Part shown: piece by piece, positions 26,395-37,092 of the stretch
Layout: each line of letters begins with the position of its first letter
Position numbering within the stretch: position 1 is the first letter of the stretch
Origin: Vibrio superstes
GTDB taxonomy: Bacteria; Pseudomonadota; Gammaproteobacteria; Enterobacterales; Vibrionaceae
Reading direction: 5' to 3'
Length of the DNA: 64,000 bases
Assembly: GCF_003569005.1 (NCBI RefSeq)
Contig: NZ_BCUR01000001.1
Span: 543,753-607,752 of the forward strand
The notes under the pieces: model-generated
What the model was told of the DNA's origin: nothing
Seen by the model: only the letters and a program-made list of their open reading frames with translations
Database searches by the model: none
Position numbers and translations under genes: made by a program

Positions 26395-27533
26395 AATTTT
26401 AACACCACGCAGCTGTCCATATCCCAGCAAAGGTTGACTCGCTGCTCCCATGTGGGCATGCCTTTTCTCACGCGGCTGGTATTTTGAAGCGTCGCTGTAA
26501 CCAGTTTACCCGAGTCCAATCTCACATGATAAATGGACTGATTGCCCATATACGCAATATCTTCCACCACCCCGCTACACGAATTTGTTGCGTGACGTGT
26601 GTGCTCACAAAGGGTCATTTTTTCTGGTCGGACGGCAATCATGACAGGGATGCCTGGTGCTCCTGAGATACCGTGATTAATAGTGATGGCGTTAGGTAGG
26701 TCAGGCGTTCTTACGGTCGATTTATCGCTAAGGTTGGTTTCTAACACACCCTCGAAGATATTGACCGAACCGATAAACTTGGCGGAAAATTTGGAGTTAG
26801 GATGCTCGTAAATAGCTTCCGGCGAACCGATTTGAACAAACTGTCCTTTATTCATGATTGCAATACGGCTGGCCATTGTCATCGCTTCTTCTTGGTCGTG
26901 GGTCACCATCACACAGGTCACACCTACACTCTCCAAGATGTCGACCACTTCAAGCTGCATTTTTTCACGAAGGTTCTTATCAAGCGCGCCCATAGGTTCG
27001 TCTAACAGTAAGAGTTTGGGTTTCTTCGCTAAGCTTCGAGCTAGCGCTACGCGTTGTTTCTGACCCCCCGATAGCTGGTGTGGCTTACGTTTGGCGAAAT
27101 CTGTCATTCTAACCAGTTCAAGCATATGCTTGACCGTACTCGCCCTTTCCTGACTAGGCATTCCGTCCTGTTCTAAGCCATATGCAATGTTCTTTTCAAC
27201 CGTCATATGCGGGAACAAAGCATAAGATTGAAACATCATATTTACAGGACGTTTATAAGGTGGGATTTCTGCCAAATCCTGTCCATCTAGAATAATTTGC
27301 CCGGCACTTGGTTGCTCAAACCCCGCGAGCATTCTCAATAAAGTCGATTTTCCGCAACCCGATGCGCCTAGTAACGCAAACAGCTCCCCTTGATTGATGG
27401 TTAAATCAATATTATCTACCGCTGGATAGCCATCAAATTCCTTGGTTAAACCTCGAATCTCTAGAAGTGGTTTTGGCGGTACAGGTTCAACATGTTCATG
27501 GCTGAGTTTGGTATCGAGTGACATCAATGTCAT
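26391..27533 (-). CDS. potG: Putrescine ABC transporter, ATP-binding subunit
   Basis: A 380-residue importer ATPase. It shows Walker A ALLGASGCGKSTLLRMLAGF, Q-loop FQSYALFPHMTVEKNIAYGL, signature HQLSGGQKQRVALARSL, Walker B KLLLLDEPMGALDKNLRE and the H-loop MVTHDQEEAMTMA, followed by a TOBE domain in the last 110 residues. The ATG at 27533 has GGAG before it; the longer frame starts at a TTG. It energises PotH/PotI for uptake of putrescine delivered by PotF. Confidence 0.93.
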   Translation of the reverse strand: MTLMSLDTKLSHEHVEPVPPKPLLEIRGLTKEFDGYPAVDNIDLTINQGELFALLGASGCGKSTLLRMLAGFEQPSAGQIILDGQDLAEIPPYKRPVNMMFQSYALFPHMTVEKNIAYGLEQDGMPSQERASTVKHMLELVRMTDFAKRKPHQLSGGQKQRVALARSLAKKPKLLLLDEPMGALDKNLREKMQLEVVDILESVGVTCVMVTHDQEEAMTMASRIAIMNKGQFVQIGSPEAIYEHPNSKFSAKFIGSVNIFEGVLETNLSDKSTVRTPDLPNAITINHGISGAPGIPVMIAVRPEKMTLCEHTRHATNSCSGVVEDIAYMGNQSIYHVRLDSGKLVTATLQNTSRVRKGMPTWEQRVNLCWDMDSCVVLKL

Positions 27534-27589
27534 GGTAATCTCCAAGCAAAAATGGCGACTCAAAGAGAGTCGCCAACATAGGTATTGAT

Positions 27590-28756
<1,167 letters not shown>

Positions 28757-30121
28757 CTACAGCGAAACGTCGGCGAGCGTGTTATCTAACGCTATTTTTG
28801 TTTTTTCAATAAATTCATCGATTTCATCACGAGTGATGATCAGCGGTGGTGAACAAATCATGGTGTCGCCAACGGCGCGAAGTACAACTCCCGCAGAGAA
28901 GCAGTGTTCACGACATCTTGTTCCGACATCGAGATCCTTGTGATAGCGTTCGTTTGTAGCCTTATCTTTGACTAACTCAATTGCTCCTACTAACCCTTTC
29001 GTTCTCGCTTCGGCGACCATTGGGTGATCCAATAGCTCATTCCAGCGAGAAGCAAAATAAGGCGCGATGTCTTCGCGAACTCGACTCACAATGTTGTGTT
29101 TTTGCATCTCTTTGATGTTGGCAATGGCAACAGCGCATGCTGCAGGGTGACCAGAATAAGTAAAACCATGAGCAAATTCGGTATCGGCATCAGTGAGAAC
29201 CTTGGCAACATGCTCCCTAACCATGACGCCACCAAGTGGCAGGTAACCTGACGTAATACCTTTCGCCATGCACATTAGATCAGGCTTAATGTCGAACGTT
29301 TGGCTCGCAAACCACTCCCCCGTTCGGCCAAACCCACAGATAACTTCATCGACAATAAGCAAGATCTCATACTTATCACAGATGCACTGAATCTCAGGCC
29401 AGTAACTCTCTGGGGGAATAATCACCCCACCCGCACCTTGGATAGGCTCGGCAATGAAAGCGGCAACATTGTCTTCGCCTACTTCCAAGATCTTGGCTTC
29501 CAGTTGCTGAGCACGCTCTAAACCAAATTCATTGGCATCGACTCCTTGGCCTTCGCCAAAGTGATACGGCTGATCAATATGAACAATATTTGGAAGTGGT
29601 AATCCTCCCTGAGCATGCATAAACGCCATGCCACCAAGGCTGGCACCTGCCATCGTGCTGCCGTGATAAGCGTTGTTACGACTGATGATGGTTTGCTTGT
29701 TAGGTTTGCCCAAGCTTGACCAGTAATGACGAACCATCCGCACAACCGTGTCGTTACACTCCGAGCCAGACCCTGTAAAGAACACGTGATTCATTCCTTC
29801 AGGAGCCACTTCAGCAAGCAGCGTTGACAACTCTACCGCCGGTGGATGCGTAGTTTGGAAAAACAAATTGTAGTAAGGCAACTCCTGAAGCTGCTTTGTT
29901 GCCGCGTCGATAAGCGGTTGGCAGTTGTACCCCATATTTACGCACCACAATCCCGCCATCCCATCTAGGATTTTGTTATTGTCTTCGTCGTAGATATAGA
30001 TACCTTCAGCTCGAGTAATTACTCGTGAGCCTTTGTCATTGAGTGCTTTAAAGTTGGTAAATGGGTGCAAGCAATGCGCGCTATCTTGTTCAATCCATTT
30101 AGACCCAGTTTGTTGTGACAT
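28757..30121 (-). CDS. spuC: Putrescine--pyruvate aminotransferase (SpuC-type)
   Basis: A 454-residue class III PLP transaminase: DGMAGLWCVNMGYN, VFFTGSGSECNDTVVRMVRH, NAYHGSTMAGASLGGM, VDEVICGFGRTGEWFA and the PLP lysine in LMCMAKGITSGYLPLGGVMV. The pattern fits diamine/omega-amino acid:pyruvate transaminases such as SpuC of Pseudomonas, which converts putrescine to 4-aminobutanal, rather than GABA:2-oxoglutarate enzymes. It could also act on GABA, for which no separate transaminase is present here. It is second in the leftward operon, after the gamma-glutamylpolyamine synthetase and before potF. Confidence 0.87.
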   Translation of the reverse strand: MSQQTGSKWIEQDSAHCLHPFTNFKALNDKGSRVITRAEGIYIYDEDNNKILDGMAGLWCVNMGYNCQPLIDAATKQLQELPYYNLFFQTTHPPAVELSTLLAEVAPEGMNHVFFTGSGSECNDTVVRMVRHYWSSLGKPNKQTIISRNNAYHGSTMAGASLGGMAFMHAQGGLPLPNIVHIDQPYHFGEGQGVDANEFGLERAQQLEAKILEVGEDNVAAFIAEPIQGAGGVIIPPESYWPEIQCICDKYEILLIVDEVICGFGRTGEWFASQTFDIKPDLMCMAKGITSGYLPLGGVMVREHVAKVLTDADTEFAHGFTYSGHPAACAVAIANIKEMQKHNIVSRVREDIAPYFASRWNELLDHPMVAEARTKGLVGAIELVKDKATNERYHKDLDVGTRCREHCFSAGVVLRAVGDTMICSPPLIITRDEIDEFIEKTKIALDNTLADVSL

Positions 30122-30181
30122 AACTTAATTCCATTTCTCGTGGTATTAACCGGTTTGCTTTTCTCTATAGCGTTACCTGTG

Positions 30182-31513
30182 TTAAACGTTCAATAGTAAG
30201 AACTCTCTTTCCCAAGAACTAATGACTTGGAAGTAGGTTCGGTATTCCTTACGCTTGATTGCCACGTAAGCCGATACGAATCGATCGCCTAAAATCTCTC
30301 TCAATTCATCACAGTTTTCTAGCAAGCCCAGAGCATCTTCTAGGTTATGGGGAAGTGAATACGGCTCAGTGGTCATGTCACCGGTACTTTTCTCTGTTGG
30401 TGCCAGTTTTTCTTTCATGCCTAAGTAGCCACATGCTAGCGTCAGCGCCATTGCTAAATAAGGATTCGCATCCGCTCCCGCATAGCGGTTTTCAAGTCGA
30501 CGAGCTTCTTTATCAGAATTTGGCACACGTAATCCAACAGTGCGGTTGTCTTCTCCCCACGCCACGTTAGTCGGTGCGGAATCACCAAAGACTAAACGAC
30601 GGTAGGAGTTCACATTAGGAGCAAAGAAGGCGATAGCTGCGGGGGTATATTTCTGCATTCCGGCGATATAGTTCAGGAAGAGGTCACTGTTACTGCCATC
30701 TGCATTTGAAAATAGGTTCTTACCGTTTTTATCCACCAAGCTTTGATGAATATGCATTGAACTGCCCGGCTCATCTTCCATGGGTTTTGCCATAAAGGTG
30801 GCATAAACATCATGGCGCAATGCTGCTTCACGCATAGTACGCTTAAATAGGAACACCTGATCGGCGCGATCTAAAGGTTCCCCATGGTCAAAGTTCAGCT
30901 CCATTTGAGCCGCACCAGACTCGTGAACCAAGGTATCCACGTCTAGTTCTTGCGCTTCACAGTAGTCGTACATATCTTCGAAGATAGGATCAAACTCGTT
31001 CACTGCATCAATACTAAATGACTGACGTGCCGTTTCTGGTCGGCCGTTACGGCCAATTGGCGGCTCTAATGGGTAGTCCCAATCGAGGTTTTTCTTTACT
31101 AGGAAAAATTCTAATTCTGGTGCCACTACTGGCTGCCAACCTTCTTTCTCGTAAAGACTTAATACTCTGCGCAGGACAGCGCGAGGTGAAATATCAACGG
31201 GATCGCCATCTACGGTATAACAATCATGAATAACCTGGGCGGTTGGCTCTTTAGTCCAGGGTACAAAGCGTATAGTATTTTGGTCTGGCTCCAGAGTCAT
31301 ATCCTTCTCAGTCAGATCAATCATACTTTCATCATCTGGCCAATCACCGGTTACTGTCTGGAAAAAAACCACTTCGGGAAGACGCATTCCTCCTTCTCGA
31401 AGAAATTTTTTCGCAGGCATGATTTTGCCACGAGCGTTGCCTGTAATGTCTGGGATCAGACACTCAACTTCAGTAATACGGTTCTTCTCTATCCATTCCC
31501 TAATCGTTTCCAT
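30182..31513 (-). CDS. Gamma-glutamylpolyamine synthetase (glutamine synthetase family)
   Basis: A 443-residue member of the glutamine synthetase fold that in this context joins glutamate to an amine (PauA/SpuI/PuuA group). Seen: N-terminal CLIPDITGNARGKIMPAKKF, metal ligands in APELEFFLV and GAAQMELNFDHGEPLDRAD, SSMHIHQSL with the ATP-site His, NVNSYRRLVFGDSAPTNVAW and ENRYAGADANPYLAMALTL. It lacks the adenylylation tyrosine region of GlnA. It is first in the leftward operon and divergent from a second such gene (31767-33161). Having two suggests substrate specialisation (putrescine versus longer polyamines or monoamines). Confidence 0.9.
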   Translation of the reverse strand: METIREWIEKNRITEVECLIPDITGNARGKIMPAKKFLREGGMRLPEVVFFQTVTGDWPDDESMIDLTEKDMTLEPDQNTIRFVPWTKEPTAQVIHDCYTVDGDPVDISPRAVLRRVLSLYEKEGWQPVVAPELEFFLVKKNLDWDYPLEPPIGRNGRPETARQSFSIDAVNEFDPIFEDMYDYCEAQELDVDTLVHESGAAQMELNFDHGEPLDRADQVFLFKRTMREAALRHDVYATFMAKPMEDEPGSSMHIHQSLVDKNGKNLFSNADGSNSDLFLNYIAGMQKYTPAAIAFFAPNVNSYRRLVFGDSAPTNVAWGEDNRTVGLRVPNSDKEARRLENRYAGADANPYLAMALTLACGYLGMKEKLAPTEKSTGDMTTEPYSLPHNLEDALGLLENCDELREILGDRFVSAYVAIKRKEYRTYFQVISSWEREFLLLNV

Positions 31514-31766
31514 AAATCCTTCTTTTCGTTATTTTCTCAACGAATTTATCGATAAGCTCTATTTAGAATTGACAGTAAACTGTACGATTGTCAAACAAAT
31601 ATGTTAATTATTATGGTGCTTTTGAGGTGTATATTAACATTTTAGATACATATCTGTTGTCTTTTACTAAACATTAAGTCTATGGTTTAAAAGCAACCAA
31701 CAGGACAAAAAAACAACGAATTGCATGCCAGTTGAGGATATGTTGGAAATGAGTGGAGGAACCACA
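31514..31766. promoter_or_regulatory. Divergent promoter region of the two gamma-glutamylation operons
   Basis: This 253-base AT-rich stretch must contain both promoters. CTTTTACTAAACA at 31661-31673 is identical to 20889-20901 upstream of bauA, so it is a candidate operator shared across the island. ATGTTAAT (31601-31608) and ATTAACAT (31633-31640) form an inverted repeat 24 bases apart that could be a second binding site. Confidence 0.55.
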
Positions 31767-33161
31767 GTGGGAACAAGTCAACTTTCGAATAGTACTGATA
31801 ACATCGAACAAATTCAGGTGAGCCATCAAAAGCTCACCATTGAACGATTTATTGAACAGCACCCTGATGTGACAACGTTAGACTTGATCCTGTTTGATAT
31901 GAATGGTGTTGTCAGAGGAAAGCGTGTTCCGCTCTCTCAGCTCAATAAAGTATTGGAACAAGGTATCTGCTTGCCCGCTTCTGTCTTCGCATTGGATATT
32001 TGCGGAGAAACCGTAGAGGAAACTGGTCTTGGTTTTGAAAAAGGCGACGGCGACAGAATATGCCGCATGGTAACGAGTTCACTTACCACTACTCCTTGGC
32101 AGGAAAACAGCGCGCAAGCTATCGTGACCATGTTTGAACCAACCTCCAATCAACCCTTTTTCGCCGACCCTCGCCATGTGCTAGAGGTGCAACTGGATAA
32201 ATTCGCATCTAAGGGATTGAAGCCCTGTATTGCTGTAGAACTCGAGTTCTACCTGCAAGATCTGGAGCATGACGAAGCCGGTAACCCTCAGCCGCCACTG
32301 ATGCCTATTAGTGGTGAAAGGATGACTCAAACGCAAGTCTATTCTCTGGAAGAGCTTGATGAATTTAAATCGTTTCTAGATGAGATAATCGAGACCTGCA
32401 ACGAGCAGAATATTCCAGCAGAAAACATTACCGCTGAATATGCGCCTGGACAATTCGAAGTTAATCTAAAACACACCAATGACGTCCTTTTGGCGTGCGA
32501 TCAAGCCATGCTGCTCAAACGAGTGGTGCGAGCCGTTGCCAAAAAACACGGTTTTTACGCCAACTTTATGGCGAAGCCTTATACCGAATATGCCGGAAAT
32601 GGCTGTCATGTGCACATCAGTCTTCAGGATGAACTTGGCACGAATATTTTTGGTGAGAATGAAGAAGTGTTATTGAATGCCGTCGCGGGAGTGCTTGCTC
32701 ACCTTGAGGATAGCATGGCCATCTTTGCACCAAACGCTAACTCTTATCGCAGACTTCAACCTAATATGTTTGTGCCCCTTCATTCTACTTGGGGCTGGGA
32801 CAATCGCACTGTCGCAGTGCGGATCCCCGCTAGTGGAGAGATAGACAAGCGTATCGAGCATCGTCTATCAGGCGCTGATGTTAACCCTTACCTAACTGTC
32901 GCCGTGTTGCTTGCCTCAATACTCGACGGTATTGAAAATAAACTGACCCCACCACCGCCAATTGAAGGCGACGCAACCTTATTAGAGCTACCTATGCTGC
33001 CTATATCTTGGGATATGTCATTGCATGAATTTGAGAATAGCCAATTTATGAAGCGTAGCTTTGGCGAAGAATTTTGTAAGGTTTACCTAGCCAATAAAAA
33101 ACACGAACAAGCGCGCTTCTCAGCGCAAGTCTCTCCTTTAGAATATCAGTGGTACAAATAA
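31767..33161 (+). CDS. puuA: Gamma-glutamylputrescine synthetase
   Basis: A 464-residue glutamine-synthetase-like ligase that makes gamma-glutamylputrescine from putrescine, glutamate and ATP. Seen: LILFDMNGVVRGKRVPLSQL, AVELEFYLQDLE, ENITAEYAPGQFEVNLKHTN, NGCHVHISLQDELG, NANSYRRLQPNMFVPLHSTW and EHRLSGADVNPYLTVAVLLA. I prefer the GTG at 31767, six bases after a strong GGAGGA (31755-31760); upstream ATGs at 31725, 31740 and 31749 lie in the same frame with poorer sites. It is followed after 13 bases by puuB. It is clearly different in sequence from the other synthetase on the opposite strand. Confidence 0.92.
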   Translation: MGTSQLSNSTDNIEQIQVSHQKLTIERFIEQHPDVTTLDLILFDMNGVVRGKRVPLSQLNKVLEQGICLPASVFALDICGETVEETGLGFEKGDGDRICRMVTSSLTTTPWQENSAQAIVTMFEPTSNQPFFADPRHVLEVQLDKFASKGLKPCIAVELEFYLQDLEHDEAGNPQPPLMPISGERMTQTQVYSLEELDEFKSFLDEIIETCNEQNIPAENITAEYAPGQFEVNLKHTNDVLLACDQAMLLKRVVRAVAKKHGFYANFMAKPYTEYAGNGCHVHISLQDELGTNIFGENEEVLLNAVAGVLAHLEDSMAIFAPNANSYRRLQPNMFVPLHSTWGWDNRTVAVRIPASGEIDKRIEHRLSGADVNPYLTVAVLLASILDGIENKLTPPPPIEGDATLLELPMLPISWDMSLHEFENSQFMKRSFGEEFCKVYLANKKHEQARFSAQVSPLEYQWYK

Positions 33162-33174
33162 GTAAGGACACACA

Positions 33175-34452
33175 ATGAAAGTGAAACACACAGACTCCTA
33201 CTACGCAGCATCAAAAAATCAACAGTTTGATTTTCCCAAACTCACGGGAGAACATGTTGCCGATGTCTGTGTGATTGGCTCTGGCATCACCGGAGCCACT
33301 GCTGCATTAGAACTCGCCAATAAAGGCTTTAAAGTTATCGTGTTAGAAGGAAGTCGTGTGGGTTGGGGCGCCTCTGGACGTAGTGGCGGGCAAGCGATTT
33401 TTGGTTGGGCATCAGAACAAGATACCCTTGAGAAACTTGTGGGTAAATCGGATGCGAGAAAGCTGTGGGATATTTCTGTCGAAGCGTTAGCGTTAACTAA
33501 ATCGAACATCAGCAAATACAACATCGATTGTGATTGGCGTGATGGAATGGTGCATGTGGGTATGAAACCGCGCCATGATAAAGAGCTTCAAGCTTGGCAC
33601 GACGATCTTACAGAAAACTATGGGTATGAATCACTCGAAATGTGGGATCAAGACGAAGTCCGTAGCCGAATAGCCAGTAACAAATATACCTCAGGCATGT
33701 TTGATAGTAACAGTGGCCATCTACATCCTCTTAACTACACACTAGGCCTAGTGAACGCCGCTAAATTGGCTGGCGCAAAGTTCTATGAAGACAGCGCGGT
33801 GAACCAAATTAAGCACGGTGATCCAGCAACGCTGTTTACCAAAGAGGGCACAGTAAAGGCTAATCATGTCATTCTCGCCTGCAATGCCTATATGAAAGGG
33901 CTTGAGTCAAAGCTTGAAAATAAAGTCATGCCAGTAGGTACGTATATCTGTGCCACCGAGCCTCTAGGTGAAGAGGTGACCAGCGCGCTCATGAAAGACC
34001 ATATCTCAGCCTGTGATATTAATTTTGTTCTCGATTACTATCGCTGCTCTGGGGACCATCGCATGCTGTTCGGCGGCCGAGTGAGCTACTCGGGTGTTGC
34101 ACCCATTAACTTAGAAAAAGCGATGCAAGGTCGAATGCTCGATATTTTCCCTCAGTTGAAAGATACAAAAATAGACTATACATGGGGTGGCAATGTCGCG
34201 ATCACCATGAATCGAGCACCCCACTTTGGCCGCTTGAGGCCTAACGTCTATTTCGCACAAGGTTTTTCCGGTCATGGCATTGCAGCAACCGGTATGGCAG
34301 GCACACTTATGGCAGAGTGTGTAGCGACAACCGCAGAGCGCTTTTCAATCTTTGATAAGATCCCTCATATGCCCTTTCCCGGTGGACGTTTATTGCGAAC
34401 ACCTGCGCTACTTTTAGCCATGTCCTATTATAGAGTTCGAGATCTTTTGTAG
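33175..34452 (+). CDS. puuB: Gamma-glutamylputrescine oxidase (FAD-dependent)
   Basis: A 425-residue DAO-family flavoprotein. The dinucleotide fold is DVCVIGSGITGATAALELAN, ending in the acidic residue of VIVLEGSRVGWGASGRSGGQ; the C-terminal FAD contact is YFAQGFSGHGIAATGMAGTL. It would oxidise gamma-glutamylputrescine to the aldehyde handled by PuuC, releasing ammonia and H2O2. It is second and last in the puuA-puuB operon, with AAGGA before the ATG. No clear terminator follows; the next 230 bases before the tRNA gene are empty. Confidence 0.92.
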   Translation: MKVKHTDSYYAASKNQQFDFPKLTGEHVADVCVIGSGITGATAALELANKGFKVIVLEGSRVGWGASGRSGGQAIFGWASEQDTLEKLVGKSDARKLWDISVEALALTKSNISKYNIDCDWRDGMVHVGMKPRHDKELQAWHDDLTENYGYESLEMWDQDEVRSRIASNKYTSGMFDSNSGHLHPLNYTLGLVNAAKLAGAKFYEDSAVNQIKHGDPATLFTKEGTVKANHVILACNAYMKGLESKLENKVMPVGTYICATEPLGEEVTSALMKDHISACDINFVLDYYRCSGDHRMLFGGRVSYSGVAPINLEKAMQGRMLDIFPQLKDTKIDYTWGGNVAITMNRAPHFGRLRPNVYFAQGFSGHGIAATGMAGTLMAECVATTAERFSIFDKIPHMPFPGGRLLRTPALLLAMSYYRVRDLL

Positions 34453-34684
34453 GGCACGGTGGGACGACCTCTTATAACGAGATTGGAGTACAAAATCAAA
34501 GTCAGAGAGAAAACATCACTGATTTAATCAGTAGTATTCTGATCTCGATTATGGGTATTGGGCAACTAGACTTAAAATCATTTAGGGGTAAATGATCAGG
34601 TCAGTCAAACTAACAAGCACAAAAAAACACGCATAAAGCGTATGATTTTCAAATAATTGGGATTTAAAACTTAGGAGAGGCGAT

Positions 34685-34759
<75 letters not shown>

Positions 34760-34904
34760 ATCATCGTGTAGACGCATTTAATATGCCATAACGATGAGAA
34801 ATTAAAAGCCCTAATTTCACTGTTTATGAGCGTTCGCGCGCTTTTTGCCCTAAATGAGCAAAAACCATGCGAACACAAGGCGTTATCTGGGGTTCTCCTA
34901 GCTC

Positions 34905-35552
34905 TTAACAGCTGCTTTCTAGTATTTCTATCACTTCATCTAGCTGCTTTAGAACCTTCACTTTGTGCAAAAAGTCTTCTTTTGGAGGTAATAAGTCAGG
35001 AATCATCGCTACATGGCAACCGGCATCCAGCCCTGCTTGTACTCCATTGTTGGAATCTTCCAGTACTAGGCATTGCTCTGCTTTAACACCTAGCTTTTGA
35101 TAGGCCATTTGATAGCAATCTGGGTTTGGCTTACCGCGAGCAACATCTTCGGCGGTAATCACTAGGTCATAATCAGCTAAATACTCACTATCACGGAAAT
35201 TATGCTGAACCTCAGGTAGGTGTGAGGAGGTCACAATCGCCATTTTTAACCCACGTTGCTTAATGGCATTAAACAGAGCGTCATAACCTGGCTTGTAAGC
35301 AATACCTTTGTCTCTCAATGCATGAAAGTGCTTATCCCTCACCATACAATAACGTGTCATATCAATCGTTGAGCCGAAGTACTCTGCAAGGATACGCTCG
35401 CACTCAGGATCTTGAACTCCGATGAACTGCTGATAAAAGTCGTCGGTAATGCAGAGCCCTTGCTCCTGTGCAGCAAACTGCCAGCTTTGTTTATATACAG
35501 ATTCGGTGTCGAAGATGAGGCCATCCATATCAAACAGTACCGCTTTCAGCAT
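34905..35552 (-). CDS. HAD-superfamily phosphatase, beta-phosphoglucomutase-like
   Basis: A 215-residue HAD hydrolase. Motif I is LFDMDGLIFDTE (nucleophile and acid/base Asp), motif II is IVTSS, motif III/IV is GKPNPDCYQMAYQKLGV and VLEDSNNGVQAGLDAG. The helical cap lies between residues 15 and 80. The ATG at 35552 has AGAGGA upstream; a longer frame exists. Proteins of this group dephosphorylate small sugar phosphates or nucleotides. It is a single gene between the tRNA and the xylFGH control region. Confidence 0.9.
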   Translation of the reverse strand: MLKAVLFDMDGLIFDTESVYKQSWQFAAQEQGLCITDDFYQQFIGVQDPECERILAEYFGSTIDMTRYCMVRDKHFHALRDKGIAYKPGYDALFNAIKQRGLKMAIVTSSHLPEVQHNFRDSEYLADYDLVITAEDVARGKPNPDCYQMAYQKLGVKAEQCLVLEDSNNGVQAGLDAGCHVAMIPDLLPPKEDFLHKVKVLKQLDEVIEILESSC

Positions 35553-35992
35553 TGTGTTTTCCTCTGCTCTTTTAGCCAAGCTATCTGGCTATTTTACTCT
35601 AGTTGACCAAGCATTTAGAGATCGAGTTTAGAAAAATAAGACAAGGTCCCAGATAATTTCCTTTGTGATTTTCTAGTAACTTTTACTCCCCTACGCACGA
35701 CTTCCCAACTCAATAGCCAAATAATCCTACTAACACGTCTTTTCAGCTCTTACCAAGATTTAAAGATCACATTCAAGATGAAATCAGGGCTAATTTTAGT
35801 GATCTTTAACAGTTTAAATATTAAACAGATTGCTTGTATGTTAAGCGCTATCACACTTTGATACAAATACCAAAAAACGTAAACCTATTTTCATTTCAGA
35901 CAAAGGAACGCATCAACCTATTGATTTAAAATATATATGGGATTCAAAAGATAATGAATTTCAATAATAAACGTGAATCAAAGGATAGTGTA
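35553..35992. promoter_or_regulatory. Control region of xylFGH
   Basis: About 440 AT-rich bases between the HAD gene and xylF, no gene seen. It must hold the xylF promoter. Isolated half-sites resembling CRP (TTTGTGA near 35664; GATCACA near 35764) are present but no full site is convincing. Confidence 0.4.
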
Positions 35993-36982
35993 ATGAAAAA
36001 AATAATAATGTTATGCGCTCTAATCATTGGCTTCGCCACCCCTGCTTTTGCACAGGTTAAGATTGGCATGGTGATTGATGATCTTAGGCTTGAACGATGG
36101 CAAAAAGACCGAGATATGTTCGTGGATCGTGCCGAAGAACTGGGCGCAAAGGTCTATGTTCAATCTGCAAATGGTAACGAACAAACTCAGATTTCCCAAG
36201 TTGAAAACATGATCTCTCGCGGTGTAGACGTACTTGTGATCATCCCAACCAACGGCGAAGTACTTTCCAACGTGATTAAGGAAGCGAAGCGTGATGGCAT
36301 CAATGTTCTTGCCTATGACCGCCTAATCAATAACGCCGAAATCGACTTCTATCTTTCTTTTGATAACGAAAAAGTGGGCGAACTACAGGCTAAAGCACTT
36401 GTTGAAGCACAACCTACAGGTAACTACTTCCTAATGGGTGGCTCTCCTACGGACAACAATGCCAAGCTATTCCGTCAAGGCCAAATGAACGTTCTACAAC
36501 CTAAGATCGACTCAGGCGATATCAAGGTTGTTGGCGATCAATGGGTTGATTACTGGTTAGCAGAGAATGCTCTCAAAATCATGGAAAATGCCCTAACGGC
36601 TAATCAAAATGAAATCGATGTTGTTGTCGCTTCAAATGACGCTACTGCAGGTGGTGCAATTCAAGCACTAGACGCACAGGGACTCGCAGGAAAAGTCGCT
36701 ATTTCAGGACAAGATGCTGACTTAGCCGCAATCCGCCGCATTGTCGATGGCACGCAAACCATGACCATTTACAAGCCTATTTCTGCACTCGCGACTCGCG
36801 CAGCTGAGATTGCTGTAGAGTTAGGTGAAGACCAATCTCCAACCTCTAACTTCTCTATCAACAACGGCATCAAAGACGTTCCTTCTTTCCTACTAGAGCC
36901 TATTCCAGTAAACAGAACTAACGTAAAAACAACCGTTATTGCGGACAAATTCCACAAAGAATCTGATGTTTATACACAGTAA
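35993..36982 (+). CDS. xylF: D-xylose-type periplasmic binding protein
   Basis: A 329-residue secreted sugar-binding protein with signal peptide MKKIIMLCALIIGFATPAFA. The mature part has KIGMVIDDLRLERWQKDRDM, NGNEQTQISQVENMISRGVD, AYDRLINNAEIDFYLSFDNE, GGSPTDNNAKLFRQGQMNVL and VASNDATAGGAIQALDAQGL, matching XylF closely. The ATG at 35993 is set by AAGGA seven bases upstream and by the signal peptide; an extra 13 codons upstream are rejected. It is first in xylFGH. D-xylose is the likely ligand, but no xylA or xylB is in the window. Confidence 0.92.
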   Translation: MKKIIMLCALIIGFATPAFAQVKIGMVIDDLRLERWQKDRDMFVDRAEELGAKVYVQSANGNEQTQISQVENMISRGVDVLVIIPTNGEVLSNVIKEAKRDGINVLAYDRLINNAEIDFYLSFDNEKVGELQAKALVEAQPTGNYFLMGGSPTDNNAKLFRQGQMNVLQPKIDSGDIKVVGDQWVDYWLAENALKIMENALTANQNEIDVVVASNDATAGGAIQALDAQGLAGKVAISGQDADLAAIRRIVDGTQTMTIYKPISALATRAAEIAVELGEDQSPTSNFSINNGIKDVPSFLLEPIPVNRTNVKTTVIADKFHKESDVYTQ

Positions 36983-36995
36983 ACCATAGTGATAC

Positions 36996-37020
36996 TTGCG
37001 CCGAGCCTAGCTTGGCGCAA
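36996..37020 (+). other. Hairpin between xylF and xylG
   Basis: TTGCGCCGAGC (36996-37006) pairs with GCTTGGCGCAA (37010-37020), with one G-U pair and no T tract. Such a structure after a binding-protein gene usually protects the upstream mRNA and keeps XylF more abundant than XylGH. Confidence 0.7.
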
Positions 37021-37092
37021 TTACAGATTTGTCATCTATTCGTTGCTAAGTGAATAGCACAGGATGGGTCTTGGAATGGTTAGAGGTACAAG

